64,000 nucleotides of DNA. Origin: Candidatus Methylumidiphilus alinenensis (lineage in GTDB: Bacteria > Pseudomonadota > Gammaproteobacteria > Methylococcales > Methylococcaceae). The stretch spans positions 1 through 64,000 of the forward strand of contig QJPH01000533.1 of the NCBI GenBank assembly GCA_003242955.1, read 5' to 3'. Within the stretch, counting starts at the first letter, position 1. Every line of letters starts with the position of its first letter. Positions 8,594-17,586 of the stretch are shown one piece after another. Both the position numbers and the translations under genes were made by a program. Under the pieces are notes generated by a model. It had not been told where the DNA came from, ran no database searches, and saw only the letters and a list, made by a program, of their open reading frames with translations.

Positions 8594-9610
8594 ATGCTGC
8601 GTTTTCTAAGTTCGCTTTTCACAAACCAAGTGGATCAGTCGGGATTGCTGGATGAAGCCTTGCTCGAAAAGGCCATCGAACGGGCAGTGGCCGGTACGGA
8701 TCGTCGTATCTACGCACTGGGGGATTACCGGACACGGCTTCGAGAGCCTGTGAAACTTGCCGTCAACCATGTCATTGCCCTAGTCAATGCCTTGCCCCCG
8801 CCAATCGAAATAAGCCCCTTGGCGTTTGGCGGGAATAACGGATCACGTGTCTTCTTTGTTTCAACCGAGCATCTACGGGAAGTCTTGGGCAAATTCAACA
8901 ACGTTCGCGATTTCCTGGCAGACTTGGCCACCTCCCCGCCTGAAGAGATTTTTGGCCTTTTGACCATGCTTAGGGAGGAGCGCAATGTGTTCGGGATGGA
9001 ACTTGACGGTGACAGCCTGCGAAGGGATGTGATGCAAGTTGCCGTGAACTTTTCCGGCCACCGTTTTATTGGGCCCTCTGGCAACGAAGTTGACACCCGC
9101 CGTGAACTCATGAAACGCGCCTTTGATTTTCTGATCGAAAAGGCTCTTGAACGCCTCACGGGCGAGCGGGGCAAAAGGCGTGATTTGGGCCGTCAACGCC
9201 ATCTATTGAGGCAAAAGCTGGATGTCATGCAATCGGGGCAATGGGGGCTTGCGATGCTGAACGATAGCGAAGGGCCTGGCCCGGATTTGGCCGCCTTGGA
9301 AGCGGAGATTGAAACGATAGAAGCGGAACTGGGGCAAAGCCAAACCGATAGCCTTGGCCTTGAAGAAAGCCTTGCCCTCGTCACCGATACCTTGACCCAC
9401 GCAACTGATTGGCTCGCTGCCCGTAAGATTAGCCTACGCCTTGATTACCGTGGAATCAAGCTTCCAGATTCCTCGACGATACCCGAAATAGAACTGCCCG
9501 AACTTTATTCCAGCACGGGGGAAAGGAGGACGGTAGTGCTTGGGCGTTTTGCCCGGACTGATATACCCGAACCACCGGATTTCTGTAAGGCTGCGAAACG
9601 CTACTTATGA
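8594..9610 (+). CDS. Conserved hypothetical protein with coiled-coil segment
   Basis: The product is a 338-residue soluble protein, MLRFLSSLFTNQVDQSG onward. No family is recognised. The first half looks globular (AVNHVIALVNALPPPIEISPL; a segment resembling a dosage or threshold sensor cannot be confirmed). Residues 170-275 are highly charged and helical, with likely coiled coil (RGKRRDLGRQRHLLRQKLDVM, LEAEIETIEAELGQSQ). The C-terminus is beta-rich (KISLRLDYRGIKL). There is no signal peptide. The next small gene lies 64 bp downstream on the same strand, so the two may form an operon. Codon use is similar to the neighbours. Confidence 0.6.
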   Translation: MLRFLSSLFTNQVDQSGLLDEALLEKAIERAVAGTDRRIYALGDYRTRLREPVKLAVNHVIALVNALPPPIEISPLAFGGNNGSRVFFVSTEHLREVLGKFNNVRDFLADLATSPPEEIFGLLTMLREERNVFGMELDGDSLRRDVMQVAVNFSGHRFIGPSGNEVDTRRELMKRAFDFLIEKALERLTGERGKRRDLGRQRHLLRQKLDVMQSGQWGLAMLNDSEGPGPDLAALEAEIETIEAELGQSQTDSLGLEESLALVTDTLTHATDWLAARKISLRLDYRGIKLPDSSTIPEIELPELYSSTGERRTVVLGRFARTDIPEPPDFCKAAKRYL

Positions 9611-9674
9611 CTTGACTATCCCTTAAGCTAGATTCTCATAACCATTTTTAACAATACATTATTGGGTGTAAGAC

Positions 9675-9959
9675 ATGACTGACGAAACGAAAGACCTGGG
9701 TATAGCGATTACCCTTTTGGAAAGATTGACCAAGGACACGCTTCCAAAGGCTTTTGAAATAAAGGCAAGGCTTGACCGGGGCGAGTGCTTGGACCACTGG
9801 GATATCGAATTCCTTGAAGTGTTGTTTAAGCGTGCCGAAGAAATCAAACCGCTGGTGGACCGACATCCCGAATATCAGGAGGTCTATGCCCAAGCAGTGC
9901 ATCTATCAAAACAGATAACGGATCAAGCAGTGCTCAACGAAAAAGGATCGCTTGATTAA
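9675..9959 (+). CDS. Small hypothetical helical protein
   Basis: The product is a 94-residue acidic, mainly helical cytoplasmic protein (MTDETKDLGIAITLLERL start, EFLEVLFKRAEEIKPLVDRH in the middle). It has no recognised domain. It lies 64 bp downstream of the 338-residue hypothetical gene in the same direction and is probably co-transcribed with it. The region between 9960 and the converging sulfatase remnant at 10038 is only 78 bases. Confidence 0.5.
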   Translation: MTDETKDLGIAITLLERLTKDTLPKAFEIKARLDRGECLDHWDIEFLEVLFKRAEEIKPLVDRHPEYQEVYAQAVHLSKQITDQAVLNEKGSLD

Positions 9960-10037
9960 TTTCTGATGTTGCGCAACCGTTGCTGGAGACCCGCCACGGC
10001 CCCGCTCAATCCTGGCCTACCGCTGCCGGTTTCCAGA

Positions 10038-11705
10038 TCAATCGGCCATTGCTTTTTTGAACACGGCACTCTTCTTGGCCTCTTCATCTGCGCTTTGGGT
10101 GTTGGGCTTGGGCGACTGCAAAGCCACTGTCACTTTTTGGATCGTGCCGGTGAAGTGGCTGTCCATGGCCTTGTAATCTTCGGTCACTGGTGTACCGTCG
10201 TCTTCCCCGACATCCGCCGCATCATCGACAGAGAAAATCATCGCCTGGGTCATGTCAATCTGGCCTTGTCCAACGGGTTGGTCGTTCACAAAAAGCTTGC
10301 CGGTGCCGCCCTTGCCCAGCCCACCGCCGTCATAAGCGAACTCAAAGCGAAGGGTCGATTTACCCGGCGGCAGTGGCTTGGCGGCGGCGATGTTGAAGCG
10401 CTTCAGTCCTAAGAAATTGTAGGCATAGGCCGGTTTGCCGCCCTTGTCGAGGTACAAGCTCCAGCCGCCGAATCGCCCTCCTTGCGCGAGAATCACCCCT
10501 TTGGCACCATTTTTCGGGATGTCAAGCTCGGCGGTGATGGTGTGGGAAGAGTTCTTGATGTTGATGAAGACATTCTCCGACATGCCTTTCATGCCGGGAT
10601 AAACAGTCAGCGAGGTGCGCCCGTCCATCAAGTCGGGGCGGCCGGCCAACTTGGCGATGACCCGTTCAAAGACGCGGTCGTCGATAGGCAGGACGCGATT
10701 CTTGATGGCCTCTTGGATGAACAGGTCCTGCATCTCCTTCAACTTTTGAGGATTCTGGGCGGACAGATCTTGGGCCAAGCTAAAATCCTTGCGCGTGTCG
10801 TACAGTTCCCATTTATCGTCCAGCAACTTGGCGCGAGGCTTGGCTTCCCACGGTGCCTTGTGGATGGTGCCGGCGAACCAGCCGTCATGGTAAACGGCAC
10901 GGTTGCCATAAATTTCAAAATACTGTGTCTTATGGTGGCTGTCTGCTTTGGCGTCGGCGAAGCTATACGCCATACTCACGCCTTCAATGGGTTCTTGGAC
11001 AGTGCCATTCACAGACTTAGGCTCCGGTATGTTGGCTGCTTCCAACACGGTAGGGGCGATGTCGATGACATGGTGGAATTGTGACCGCACTTCGCCCTTG
11101 GCTTGGATGCCCTTGGGCCAATGCACGACCATGCCATTGCGGGTTCCGCCAAAATTTGAAGCCACCTGCTTGGTCCAAGTGAATGGCGTGTCGCCCGCCA
11201 CCGCCCAACCGGCGGCCATGTGGGCATAGGTCATTGGCCCGCCCAGCGCGTCGTAGTGCTTGAGCACGTCTTGCACGGTTTCCTGCACACCATTGAAGTA
11301 GGTGTACTCATTGAACATGCCGCTCATGCCACCCTCGGCGCTGGTACCGTTGTCGCCGACGATGTAAAAGACCAAGGTGTTGTCCAATTGGCCCATGTCG
11401 CCGATGGCCTGGACCAGACGGCCAATCTCGGTGTCAGCGTATTCCCCAAACGCGCTAGACATGCCAAAGCCCATATCGTCAATCAGTACGATCAGTACAT
11501 TCGGTGCGCCTTCCGGTGCCTTAACCTCGAAGCGCGGCGGCGGTGTGGCATCACGGGCATCAAGCACTTTACTATGAGGATAGTTAGGCTCAGGAATCGG
11601 CAGCACGCTGCGGTCAAGGACAGTGCTTTCGGTGGCGGATGCCACATTGGTAAAAAACACCGCCAGCATGAAGCCGAAGATGTAAGGCATCGCAAGCTGT
11701 CTCAT
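10038..11705 (-). pseudogene. Arylsulfatase with internal in-frame deletion of the catalytic core
   Basis: The reading frame is intact from a signal-peptide start at 11705 (MRQLAMPYIFGFMLAVFFTN) through 555 residues. The N-terminal sulfatase metal-binding motif is present (NVLIVLIDDMGFG), and the C-terminal half is standard for large periplasmic arylsulfatases (VGDNGTSAEGG, FGGTRNGMVVHWPKG, then the beta domain ending in GTPVTEDY). Between SSAFG and EYADTEIGRL the sequence jumps directly. In the family this interval holds some 250 residues, including the C-x-P-S-R motif whose Cys becomes formylglycine. No such motif exists in the protein. It therefore cannot be a classical sulfatase. A precise in-frame deletion by recombination is the simplest explanation. 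A MITE sits 78 bp upstream of the start. Confidence 0.75.
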
Positions 11706-11782
11706 TAGGAAATCTCTCTGTGTTAAGCCAGTTTCAAAGAATACCAATTTTTGATGCCTCTGTCTCCAACCGGCATAAGTGC

Positions 11783-11935
11783 CAGCAATTCTCATTTTGG
11801 CGTAAGCTGAAGGGTGGAGAAAACCGAGTCGGTCTTGGAGACAGTGCCAGTGTCAAGGATATAACGTCGAGACCGACTCGGTTTGACCGCCTAGTCCACC
11901 CAAAATGAGCCAGTCATGCCAAAATGAGAATTGCT
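11783..11935. mobile_element. MITE with 18-bp terminal inverted repeats and 10-bp target duplication
   Basis: Perfect terminal inverted repeats AGCAATTCTCATTTTGGC (11784-11801) and its complement (11918-11935) bound a 152-bp non-coding element. The direct repeat GCATAAGTGC flanks it on both sides (11773-11782 and 11936-11945), indicating target-site duplication. Inside are 15-bp inverted arms AAACCGAGTCGGTCT (11821-11835 and 11870-11884). The same 15-bp palindrome recurs inside the NRPS gene at 57207-57239. It occupies most of the promoter interval between the divergent sulfatase remnant and the lipoprotein gene. Confidence 0.85.
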
Positions 11936-12075
11936 GCATAAGTGCTAACGGGCTTCCATGGTATACTCGAAACCATATTAAATCCTATAGCTCACTTTAG
12001 TGCGCACCGTTTTGAGGCTATTATGGGCAAGCCCGTGTTAGCCTATTAACCCTTGAACTTAAAAATAATGGCCTC

Positions 12076-12579
12076 ATGCTTATAAATAATACACTCCGAG
12101 GTTTCCTCTTAGTTGCTCTAACCTTGGCCGCCGTCGGCTGCTCGACCATCCGCTCAACCAGCAACGATGCCAAGGCCATGGGCGTCGAACCGGCACCCAA
12201 TGCCGGCTTCATCGAACACCCTGCCTTGCAAGCCAAGCGGGCGGACCTGCCGTTCCAGAAGGTCTGGATCAAGCCTGGCTTTGAGAAGAGCGCTTACCGT
12301 GAACTGGTCGTAGCGCCAGTGAACACACACAACCAGCGTCGGGCCGCGTTTGAGGGTCGTTTGCGCGACATGGATACTGGCGAAGTAGTTGCCACTTTCG
12401 CCGACCGCGACATGGCGGATGCCGGCCCGCTCGATCTGACTCGGCTGACGTGGTATGGCCCCGCCAAGGGCATCATGGACCGTTGGGTTGCGCAATTCGT
12501 GCAGATTGCCAACCGCAAACCTTGGCGAGGTGGTCACCGACCCGACTCCCTACACTTTGAGGGTATTTGGAAACCATGA
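12076..12579 (+). CDS. DUF3313-like outer-membrane lipoprotein, shortened
   Basis: The product is a 167-residue lipoprotein with signal peptide and lipobox AVGC (Cys22). The sequence matches the two ends of what I recall of DUF3313-type lipoproteins: the early AGFIEHPALQ ... VWIKPGFEKSAYRELVVAPV block and the late AFEGRLRDMDTGEVVATFADR block followed by LTRLTWYGPAKGIMDRWVAQ. The intervening part, normally of the order of 90 residues, is missing between VNTHNQ and RRAAFEG. This may be a second internal in-frame deletion, next to the sulfatase remnant. The stop overlaps the start of the patatin-like gene (ATGA), so the two are translationally coupled and probably act at the same envelope location. 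Confidence 0.6.
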   Translation: MLINNTLRGFLLVALTLAAVGCSTIRSTSNDAKAMGVEPAPNAGFIEHPALQAKRADLPFQKVWIKPGFEKSAYRELVVAPVNTHNQRRAAFEGRLRDMDTGEVVATFADRDMADAGPLDLTRLTWYGPAKGIMDRWVAQFVQIANRKPWRGGHRPDSLHFEGIWKP

Positions 12580-13784
12580 ATAATCGCTTCAATCTGCGCC
12601 AGTCTTTGCATTGGTTTTTGCTCGCTGCCGCCATTGGCCTATCCGCCTGCTCACTCCCCACCCGTCAACATGCCGTGCCGCAGGCTTTGTCGCAAAAGGC
12701 CGAGGTCGTGGGCCTACCGGGGGTGCGCTATGTGGTGCGCACCGAAATGCCAGAAATGATTCAAGATGCCATGGACAGCATGAAAAAGGAACAGGCCTAT
12801 CTTGCGGCACAGGGACAGATCAACGGTAACGGCCTGCCCCCGGCCAATTTCCTGGCTTTGTCAGGGGGAGGCGACGACGGTGCGTTTGGTGCGGGCCTAT
12901 TGTGCGGTTGGACCGCGTCCGGCACCCGGCCCGAATTCAAACTGGTCACAGGGATAAGCACCGGTGCCCTACTCGCACCATTCGCCTTCCTAGGGTCCAA
13001 GCATGACGATGCGCTGCGGGCGGTCTACACCCAGACCTCGCCCAAAGACATCTTGGAAGCGAGGGGGGTGCTCTCCGCAGTGTTCAACGATGCCCTGGCC
13101 GACAATGCCCCGCTCGGTCGGCTGGCGGAGAAATACGTCACCGCCGATATGTTGAAGGAAATCGCGGCGGAATACGCGAAAGGCCGTTTGCTGTTAATGG
13201 CGACGACCAATCTGGATGCCCGTCAGGCAGTGATCTGGAACATGACCAAGATTGCCGCCAGCGGCCAACCGGAAGCACTGAAGCTGTTCCACAAGATCAT
13301 GCTCGCCTCGGCGGCGATTCCGGGTGCCTTCCCACCGGCCATGATCGACGTGGAAGCCGATGGCAAACGCTATCAGGAAATGCATGTGGACGGCGGGGCC
13401 ATGGCCCAAGTGTTTGTCTATCCGCCCAGCCTGAAATTAGGGGAGACGGCCAAGCAGCAGGGGATTGTCCGCGAGCGGCATCTGTATGTGATCCGCAACG
13501 CCCGCCTCGATCCGGATTGGGCGGAGGTGGAGCGACAGACGTTCAGCATTGCCGGACGGGCCATCTCTTCACTGATCCAGACCCAGGGCGTTGGCGACCT
13601 GTACAAAATATATACCACTGCCCAGCGCGACGGCATCGACTACAATCTTGCCTACATCCCGAAGACCTTTTACGCGCCGCACAAGGAAGATTTCGATAGC
13701 GAATACATGCGAAAATTGTTTCAGACTGGCTATGATTTAGCCGTCAAAGGATATCGTTGGGATAAAGTGCCGCCAGGCATGTGA
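12576..13784 (+). CDS. Patatin-like phospholipase lipoprotein
   Basis: The product is a 402-residue lipoprotein. It has signal peptide MNNRFNLRQSLHWFLLAAAI with lipobox SAC (Cys23 region), then a patatin fold. An oxyanion hole is seen at LSGGGDDGAFGAGLL, the nucleophile elbow GISTGALLAP (Ser in G-x-S-x-G), and the catalytic Asp in HVDGGAMAQVF. The catalytic Ser-Asp dyad is complete, so lipid acyl hydrolase activity is likely, anchored in a membrane facing the periplasm or exterior. I chose ATG 12576 (overlapping the upstream stop) rather than an upstream TTG. It is coupled to the preceding lipoprotein gene. Confidence 0.88.
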   Translation: MNNRFNLRQSLHWFLLAAAIGLSACSLPTRQHAVPQALSQKAEVVGLPGVRYVVRTEMPEMIQDAMDSMKKEQAYLAAQGQINGNGLPPANFLALSGGGDDGAFGAGLLCGWTASGTRPEFKLVTGISTGALLAPFAFLGSKHDDALRAVYTQTSPKDILEARGVLSAVFNDALADNAPLGRLAEKYVTADMLKEIAAEYAKGRLLLMATTNLDARQAVIWNMTKIAASGQPEALKLFHKIMLASAAIPGAFPPAMIDVEADGKRYQEMHVDGGAMAQVFVYPPSLKLGETAKQQGIVRERHLYVIRNARLDPDWAEVERQTFSIAGRAISSLIQTQGVGDLYKIYTTAQRDGIDYNLAYIPKTFYAPHKEDFDSEYMRKLFQTGYDLAVKGYRWDKVPPGM

Positions 13785-13845
13785 GTTGATCGGCGGCATA
13801 AGGGAAATGATGCAGATGACGTGGACCTGATTGCCTACAGGAATG

Positions 13846-13871
13846 GCCCGCGCCACAGTCATGGCGCGGGC
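13846..13871. terminator. Strong hairpin between convergent genes
   Basis: A perfect 10-bp GC-rich stem (GCCCGCGCCA / TGGCGCGGGC) with a 6-base loop lies between the convergent patatin-like and HPS genes. No long T-run follows on either strand, so it may act as a bidirectional or weak intrinsic terminator. Confidence 0.5.
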
Positions 13872-13882
13872 TATCCTTTGGT

Positions 13883-14530
13883 TTAGGCGGAAGCGGCCTC
13901 AACCACGTCGAAGATTTCTTTGGCGGCATCAGCCGGGGAAGCTGCACCGTAGATGGCAGCACCCACGACAATGATGCCCGCACCCGCTTCGACAACCTGC
14001 TTCGCAGTGGAGGCTTTGATGCCACCTGCGACAGAGATGCGCAGGCCCAGGTTCAGACCGGCAATCGCTTGCAAGTCTTCGAACGGGGTCTGGCCAGCAG
14101 CCTGGGCATCCAGGCCGGTGTGGACACCGATGATTTGCGCGCCGAGCTTGGCGGCTTCCGCTGCGACGGCGAGCTTGTCAGGAACGTTGATCAAGTCAAC
14201 CTGAACTTGCTTGCCGTGGTCATTGGCGGCCTTGATGACGCCTGCGATAGTGGCCGAGCCGGAAACGCCCAGAACGGTGACGATGTCCGCACCATCGGCA
14301 TAGAACGGGGCGGCTTCATATGCGCCCGCATCCATGGTCTTCAAATCGACCAAGATCAACTTGTTCGGAAACTCTTTTCTGAGTAACTTCAACAAGCTAG
14401 CGCCGTTGTACTTGATGGATGGGGTTCCGATCTCAAAAATGTCGATATAGTCGGCAGTGGCGCGAGCCAGACCGAGGGTCTGTTCAACGTCTAAGGTGTC
14501 GAGTGCCAACTGAATCAGGGGTCTTGCCAT
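13883..14530 (-). CDS. hxlA: 3-hexulose-6-phosphate synthase
   Basis: The product is a 215-residue TIM-barrel enzyme of the OMP decarboxylase superfamily, which condenses formaldehyde with ribulose 5-phosphate to give 3-hexulose 6-phosphate, the fixation step of the RuMP cycle in methylotrophs. Hallmarks are LALDTLDVEQTL at the N-terminus, FEIGTPSIKYNG, the metal/acid cluster VDLKTMDAG, GADIVTVLG, and the C-terminal phosphate-binding VAGGIKAST and GAGIIVVGAAIY. Length is typical for an unfused HPS. A Shine-Dalgarno GGAG lies 8 bases before the start. No 6-phospho-3-hexuloisomerase gene is adjacent, unlike the common hps-phi arrangement. It probably belongs to the central carbon pathway together with the transketolase upstream. 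Confidence 0.93.
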   Translation of the reverse strand: MARPLIQLALDTLDVEQTLGLARATADYIDIFEIGTPSIKYNGASLLKLLRKEFPNKLILVDLKTMDAGAYEAAPFYADGADIVTVLGVSGSATIAGVIKAANDHGKQVQVDLINVPDKLAVAAEAAKLGAQIIGVHTGLDAQAAGQTPFEDLQAIAGLNLGLRISVAGGIKASTAKQVVEAGAGIIVVGAAIYGAASPADAAKEIFDVVEAASA

Positions 14531-14750
14531 GATGTGTGCTCCTATTATGAATACTTAGTAATGGGTTTGTTTGAACAACGCATTGGCCCCGTACAAGGCC
14601 AATGCCATATTTTAGACCAGTGCTTGGCCTGGCTAACATCGGCTCCGTTCCAACAGCCGTGAATGGGCTGAACGTAGAATTCTGGAAAAGATAGTACGCT
14701 AATGATTATATCATTCCGAGAACTATTTTTGATAACGCCTGGGCCGCATA

Positions 14751-14913
14751 AGCAATTCCCATTTTGGCAAAGATTAATTAGGGCGGGTTTGGAACCCGCC
14801 CCTACGCAGGTAGTTAATTCTAAATTATCAATGCATTATAAACAGGATACGGGACATCAATTCGTAGGGGCGGGTTCCAAACCCGCCCGGTTCTGTTCAA
14901 AATGAGAATTGCT
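14751..14913. mobile_element. MITE sharing ends with the element at 11783-11935
   Basis: Terminal repeats AGCAATTCCCATTTTGGC (14751-14768) and a matching inverted end (14896-14913) are the same ends as the element at 11783. The interior differs: a perfect 26-bp inverted repeat occupies 14781-14806 and 14863-14888 (arm GGGCGGGTTTGGAACCCGCC then CCTACG). No clear target duplication is visible here. It ends 63 bases before the Fae-homologue start and so lies in that gene's promoter region. Confidence 0.75.
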
Positions 14914-14976
14914 GATTGGTGGCTAGGCGTTGCATTTGCTATGATGCGTCACAACTTAAACTGGTCGGGAGACATC

Positions 14977-15525
14977 ATGAGCGAAAGAATCATCTTGCGG
15001 ACGGGGGAAGCCCTAGTGGCAGGCGGCCCTCCGGGGACGGCGGCCGAGCCTGAAGTCGTCATCGGCGAACTCGATGGGCCAGTCGGCATCGCCTTGGCAA
15101 CGTTGACAGGCGACCAAGTCAAAGGCCACACCCGCGTGTTTGCGATTTTGAACACAGGCATCCAAGTCCGCCCGGTCACCCTAATGGTGAGCAAAGTCAC
15201 GGTGAACAACAGCCGCTACACCAACATCCTGATGGGAACGGTGCAGGCTGCCATCGCCAACGGCGTGCTCGACGCGGTCCGCGCCGGCGACATCCCCAAG
15301 GAAAAGGCCAACGACCTCGGCATCATCGTGTCCGTTTGGCTGAACCCCAGCGTCATCACGGATGACCAACTGGACCATAAAGCCCTCTTCGACATCCACC
15401 GCAAGGCCATGGCGCAGGCCATCCACAAGGCCATGCACCACCAGCCCGACATAGACTGGCTGCTGGCCCACCAGGACGAAATCACTCACAAGTATTATCA
15501 GATGGGGATGGACGGGAAAATCTGA
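14977..15525 (+). CDS. Formaldehyde-activating enzyme (Fae) homologue
   Basis: The product is 182 residues. The family fold is clear: RTGEALVAGG at the N-terminus, TRVFAILNTGIQVRPVTLMV SKVTVNN in the middle, and AIANGVLDAVRAGDIPKEKAND after it. Canonical Fae couples formaldehyde to tetrahydromethanopterin using a conserved His in a sequence like AHIDLIIG. Here the aligned segment reads AEPEVVIG, so the catalytic His appears replaced by Glu. That makes it a Fae paralogue of the fae2/fae3 sort with unproven activity. The start at 14977 has a GGGAG ribosome site; an upstream in-frame ATG is less likely. It is divergent from HPS with a MITE between them. The C-terminal tail (PDIDWLLAHQDEI) extends beyond canonical Fae. 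Confidence 0.78.
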   Translation: MSERIILRTGEALVAGGPPGTAAEPEVVIGELDGPVGIALATLTGDQVKGHTRVFAILNTGIQVRPVTLMVSKVTVNNSRYTNILMGTVQAAIANGVLDAVRAGDIPKEKANDLGIIVSVWLNPSVITDDQLDHKALFDIHRKAMAQAIHKAMHHQPDIDWLLAHQDEITHKYYQMGMDGKI

Positions 15526-15582
15526 GGCAGACAAGTTCGAGGGGCCGTTTCTGGGCACTTCAAACTGGCGGAAGGTTTTCCC

Positions 15583-16989
15583 CTACAGACAATTGGCCGT
15601 TGCCAGCCAAGATGTCCACGGACCCTCGTCAATGCGATTGCCGTCCGGGCCTTGGTAATACACATGATTGTCAGTCGAAGAAACGCCCACATAAGATTGT
15701 GTGCCGGGGTAATAGCGGTAGTCGAAAACCGAGGAAACCTGAGTGAATTGACCAACCAGGCCAAACAGTCCGGGATAGCTTCCTTCCGCCCAATTGAACA
15801 AACATTCATTGGCGTTGTGACCGCCGCCCACACTGGGGGCGATGTTATTCAGGACTTTCTGCACGGCAAGCCCGTTGGCGCCTGTTGGGATTGTCTGGGT
15901 GACACCCGTGGTAACCGGCGTAAGCACGCCCTGCCCATCGACTTGGAAAGCGCTGATGGTGTTGCTGCCGCTGTTCAGGGAATAGATAAACTGCCCGTCT
16001 TGGCTAAAAGCCAAGTCAATAGGCTTGCTGCCGGAGCCGGGGCTGGCGGTGACACCGTTTCCGTTCAGCAGGGTCAAGCTACCCCTTGGACCCACCAAGA
16101 AGCCGGTGATCGTGGATGCCGGGGTGTCGGCCGTGTAGGCATAGATTTGATTCGGCGCGACGGCGAGCCAACAGGCCGCAGTCAGTTCGGTCGGCACGGC
16201 ACTGCCGGTGACAGTCAGGTTGCCGTTGCGGGCAATCTGATAGGCCGAGACTGAACTCGCGCCCGCCGCACCCCCAGCCGCGTTGGCGACCAGCAGTTCA
16301 TGGCGTCCGGCAAAGTCGAATCCGAACGGCGTTGTGCCTGACGATGGCACGACTTCTGGCGATTGGGCCGGTGTCCCATCTGCTGCGACAGGAAAGACTA
16401 CCAACTGGTTAGTCGCTTTCTCGGTGACCACAAGGTTGCGTCCGTCGGGGCTGAAGCTGATTTCAGCGGGACCATTGCCGGTTCCTCCGAGTGGACGGAC
16501 GGAACTCGCCAAAGCAGTCAACTGGGCACTGCTCCCGCTGATTTGAAAACCGGCAATGTTCTCGCTACCGGCGTTCAACACATAAACCAAGCCGTCATCA
16601 ACGGTGACACTGATCGGCTGGGTGCCACCGCTGGGCGTAGGCTTACCCGTTAGCTGAAGTCCGTTTCGGCCTACGGCGAATAGGCTGACATCGCTGCTAC
16701 CGGCGTTGACAACCAGCAGCCACAGGCCGTCTTCGCTTAACACTAGTCCATGGCCGTTGCCCAACCCCGCGCCGGTCCCAAGCCCACCCGTAGGGAAGGA
16801 TTGGGCAGGCATCAGACTGCCGTCAGTGGCCCGCGGAAACATCAGCACCGCGTTGCCGCCAGCGGCGTTGCTCATGGTATACACCGAACCTGTGGCATTG
16901 CCGCCATAACCGGGGGTGGGCAACATTCCCGTGCCGAAAAGTGCCAGGGCCGCAAAAGCTACTTTGGTCAGTTGAAAATTTGGTTTCAT
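15583..16989 (-). CDS. Secreted seven-bladed beta-propeller (lactonase-like) protein
   Basis: The product is a 468-residue exported protein with a cleavable signal peptide (about residues 1-30, AALALFGTGMLPTPGYG). A beta-propeller of the YncE/lactonase kind follows, with repeated blades such as SEDGLWLLVVNAGSSDVSLF, SPDGRNLVVTEKATNQLVVF and SQDGQFIYSLNSGSNTISAF. The last ~70 residues (from NECLFNWAEGSYPGLF to WLATANC) form a separate Cys-bounded domain with a YRYYPGTQSYVGVSS core, which I associate with surface proteins of Methylococcales and relatives. The enzyme function is not certain; a scaffold or surface role is equally possible. It is monocistronic and converges on the Fae-homologue gene 58 bases away. 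Confidence 0.72.
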   Translation of the reverse strand: MKPNFQLTKVAFAALALFGTGMLPTPGYGGNATGSVYTMSNAAGGNAVLMFPRATDGSLMPAQSFPTGGLGTGAGLGNGHGLVLSEDGLWLLVVNAGSSDVSLFAVGRNGLQLTGKPTPSGGTQPISVTVDDGLVYVLNAGSENIAGFQISGSSAQLTALASSVRPLGGTGNGPAEISFSPDGRNLVVTEKATNQLVVFPVAADGTPAQSPEVVPSSGTTPFGFDFAGRHELLVANAAGGAAGASSVSAYQIARNGNLTVTGSAVPTELTAACWLAVAPNQIYAYTADTPASTITGFLVGPRGSLTLLNGNGVTASPGSGSKPIDLAFSQDGQFIYSLNSGSNTISAFQVDGQGVLTPVTTGVTQTIPTGANGLAVQKVLNNIAPSVGGGHNANECLFNWAEGSYPGLFGLVGQFTQVSSVFDYRYYPGTQSYVGVSSTDNHVYYQGPDGNRIDEGPWTSWLATANCL

Positions 16990-17237
16990 TTTTAAATTCT
17001 CTCTAGCAGTAAAAGTAAAAAGTAACAGTTCTTATAGGATCATTGGTCAGTATTGAAGAAATGTTTGTGCGATCCAAGATAGTGACGATTACTAATAGTC
17101 AATCTCCGTGCCAACTCGAAATATTTATTAAATAGACAATAATAACAAACAGATATGTTTGTTCTTCTGAAAATTCAGGAAGTGGCCAAAATCTGAATAC
17201 CACCAATAGTTGTGGCCTGTCACAACTATTTGAGGGT

Positions 17238-17345
17238 AGAATGACTTGGCGCATTAATAAGTCGTAGGGTGGGTTAGGTGCGCATTGGAAGAACCTGCCC
17301 ATTTATCACTGTTGTGACGCGCACCGCAACCCACCACTGCCCGGT
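17238..17345. repeat. GTAGGGTGGGTTA-type extragenic palindrome
   Basis: The left half GTAGGGTGGGTTAGGTGCGC and the right half GCGCACCGCAACCCACCAC form an imperfect inverted repeat. A further GTGGGTTACGGCGC copy follows at about 17351. This is a widespread class of proteobacterial extragenic repeat. It lies in the 597-base gap between the propeller and the sigma-54 regulator, which has no genes. Confidence 0.55.
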
Positions 17346-17458
17346 CCTTCAGTGGGTTACGGCGCAGGGAAACCACCGTGGTAGGGGCGACCGGCAGGTC
17401 GCCTGTACTCCTGGTGTGTGCGTCTACAACACAATGCTGTTGAATTAAGGTTTTCCCC

Positions 17459-17551
17459 GTCGTTCCGGCAGAGATCGCCGGAACCTAGGCTCCATGGATG
17501 GTATGGATTGGTGGCATCCCTGCAATCTGGATTCCGGCGGTCCATGCCGGA
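17459..17551. repeat. Paired REP-like palindromes (BIME-like)
   Basis: Two GTCGTTCCGGCA...GCCGGAA units lie in opposite orientations (17459-17502 and 17514-17551). The first is an inverted copy of the sequence at 1-49 of this window. They lie directly upstream of the sigma-54 regulator. The open frame here has no independent support as a gene; the ATG at 17496 would only extend the regulator through repeat sequence. Confidence 0.6.
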
Positions 17552-17586
17552 ATGACGGCTTATTTAGTTATTTAGAGAGGCCGAGC

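Noticed and set aside
17494-17586. N-terminal extension of the sigma-54 regulator
   Set aside because: The extension is encoded by a REP-like repeat; the ATG at 17587 has a ribosome site and begins the GAF-domain part.
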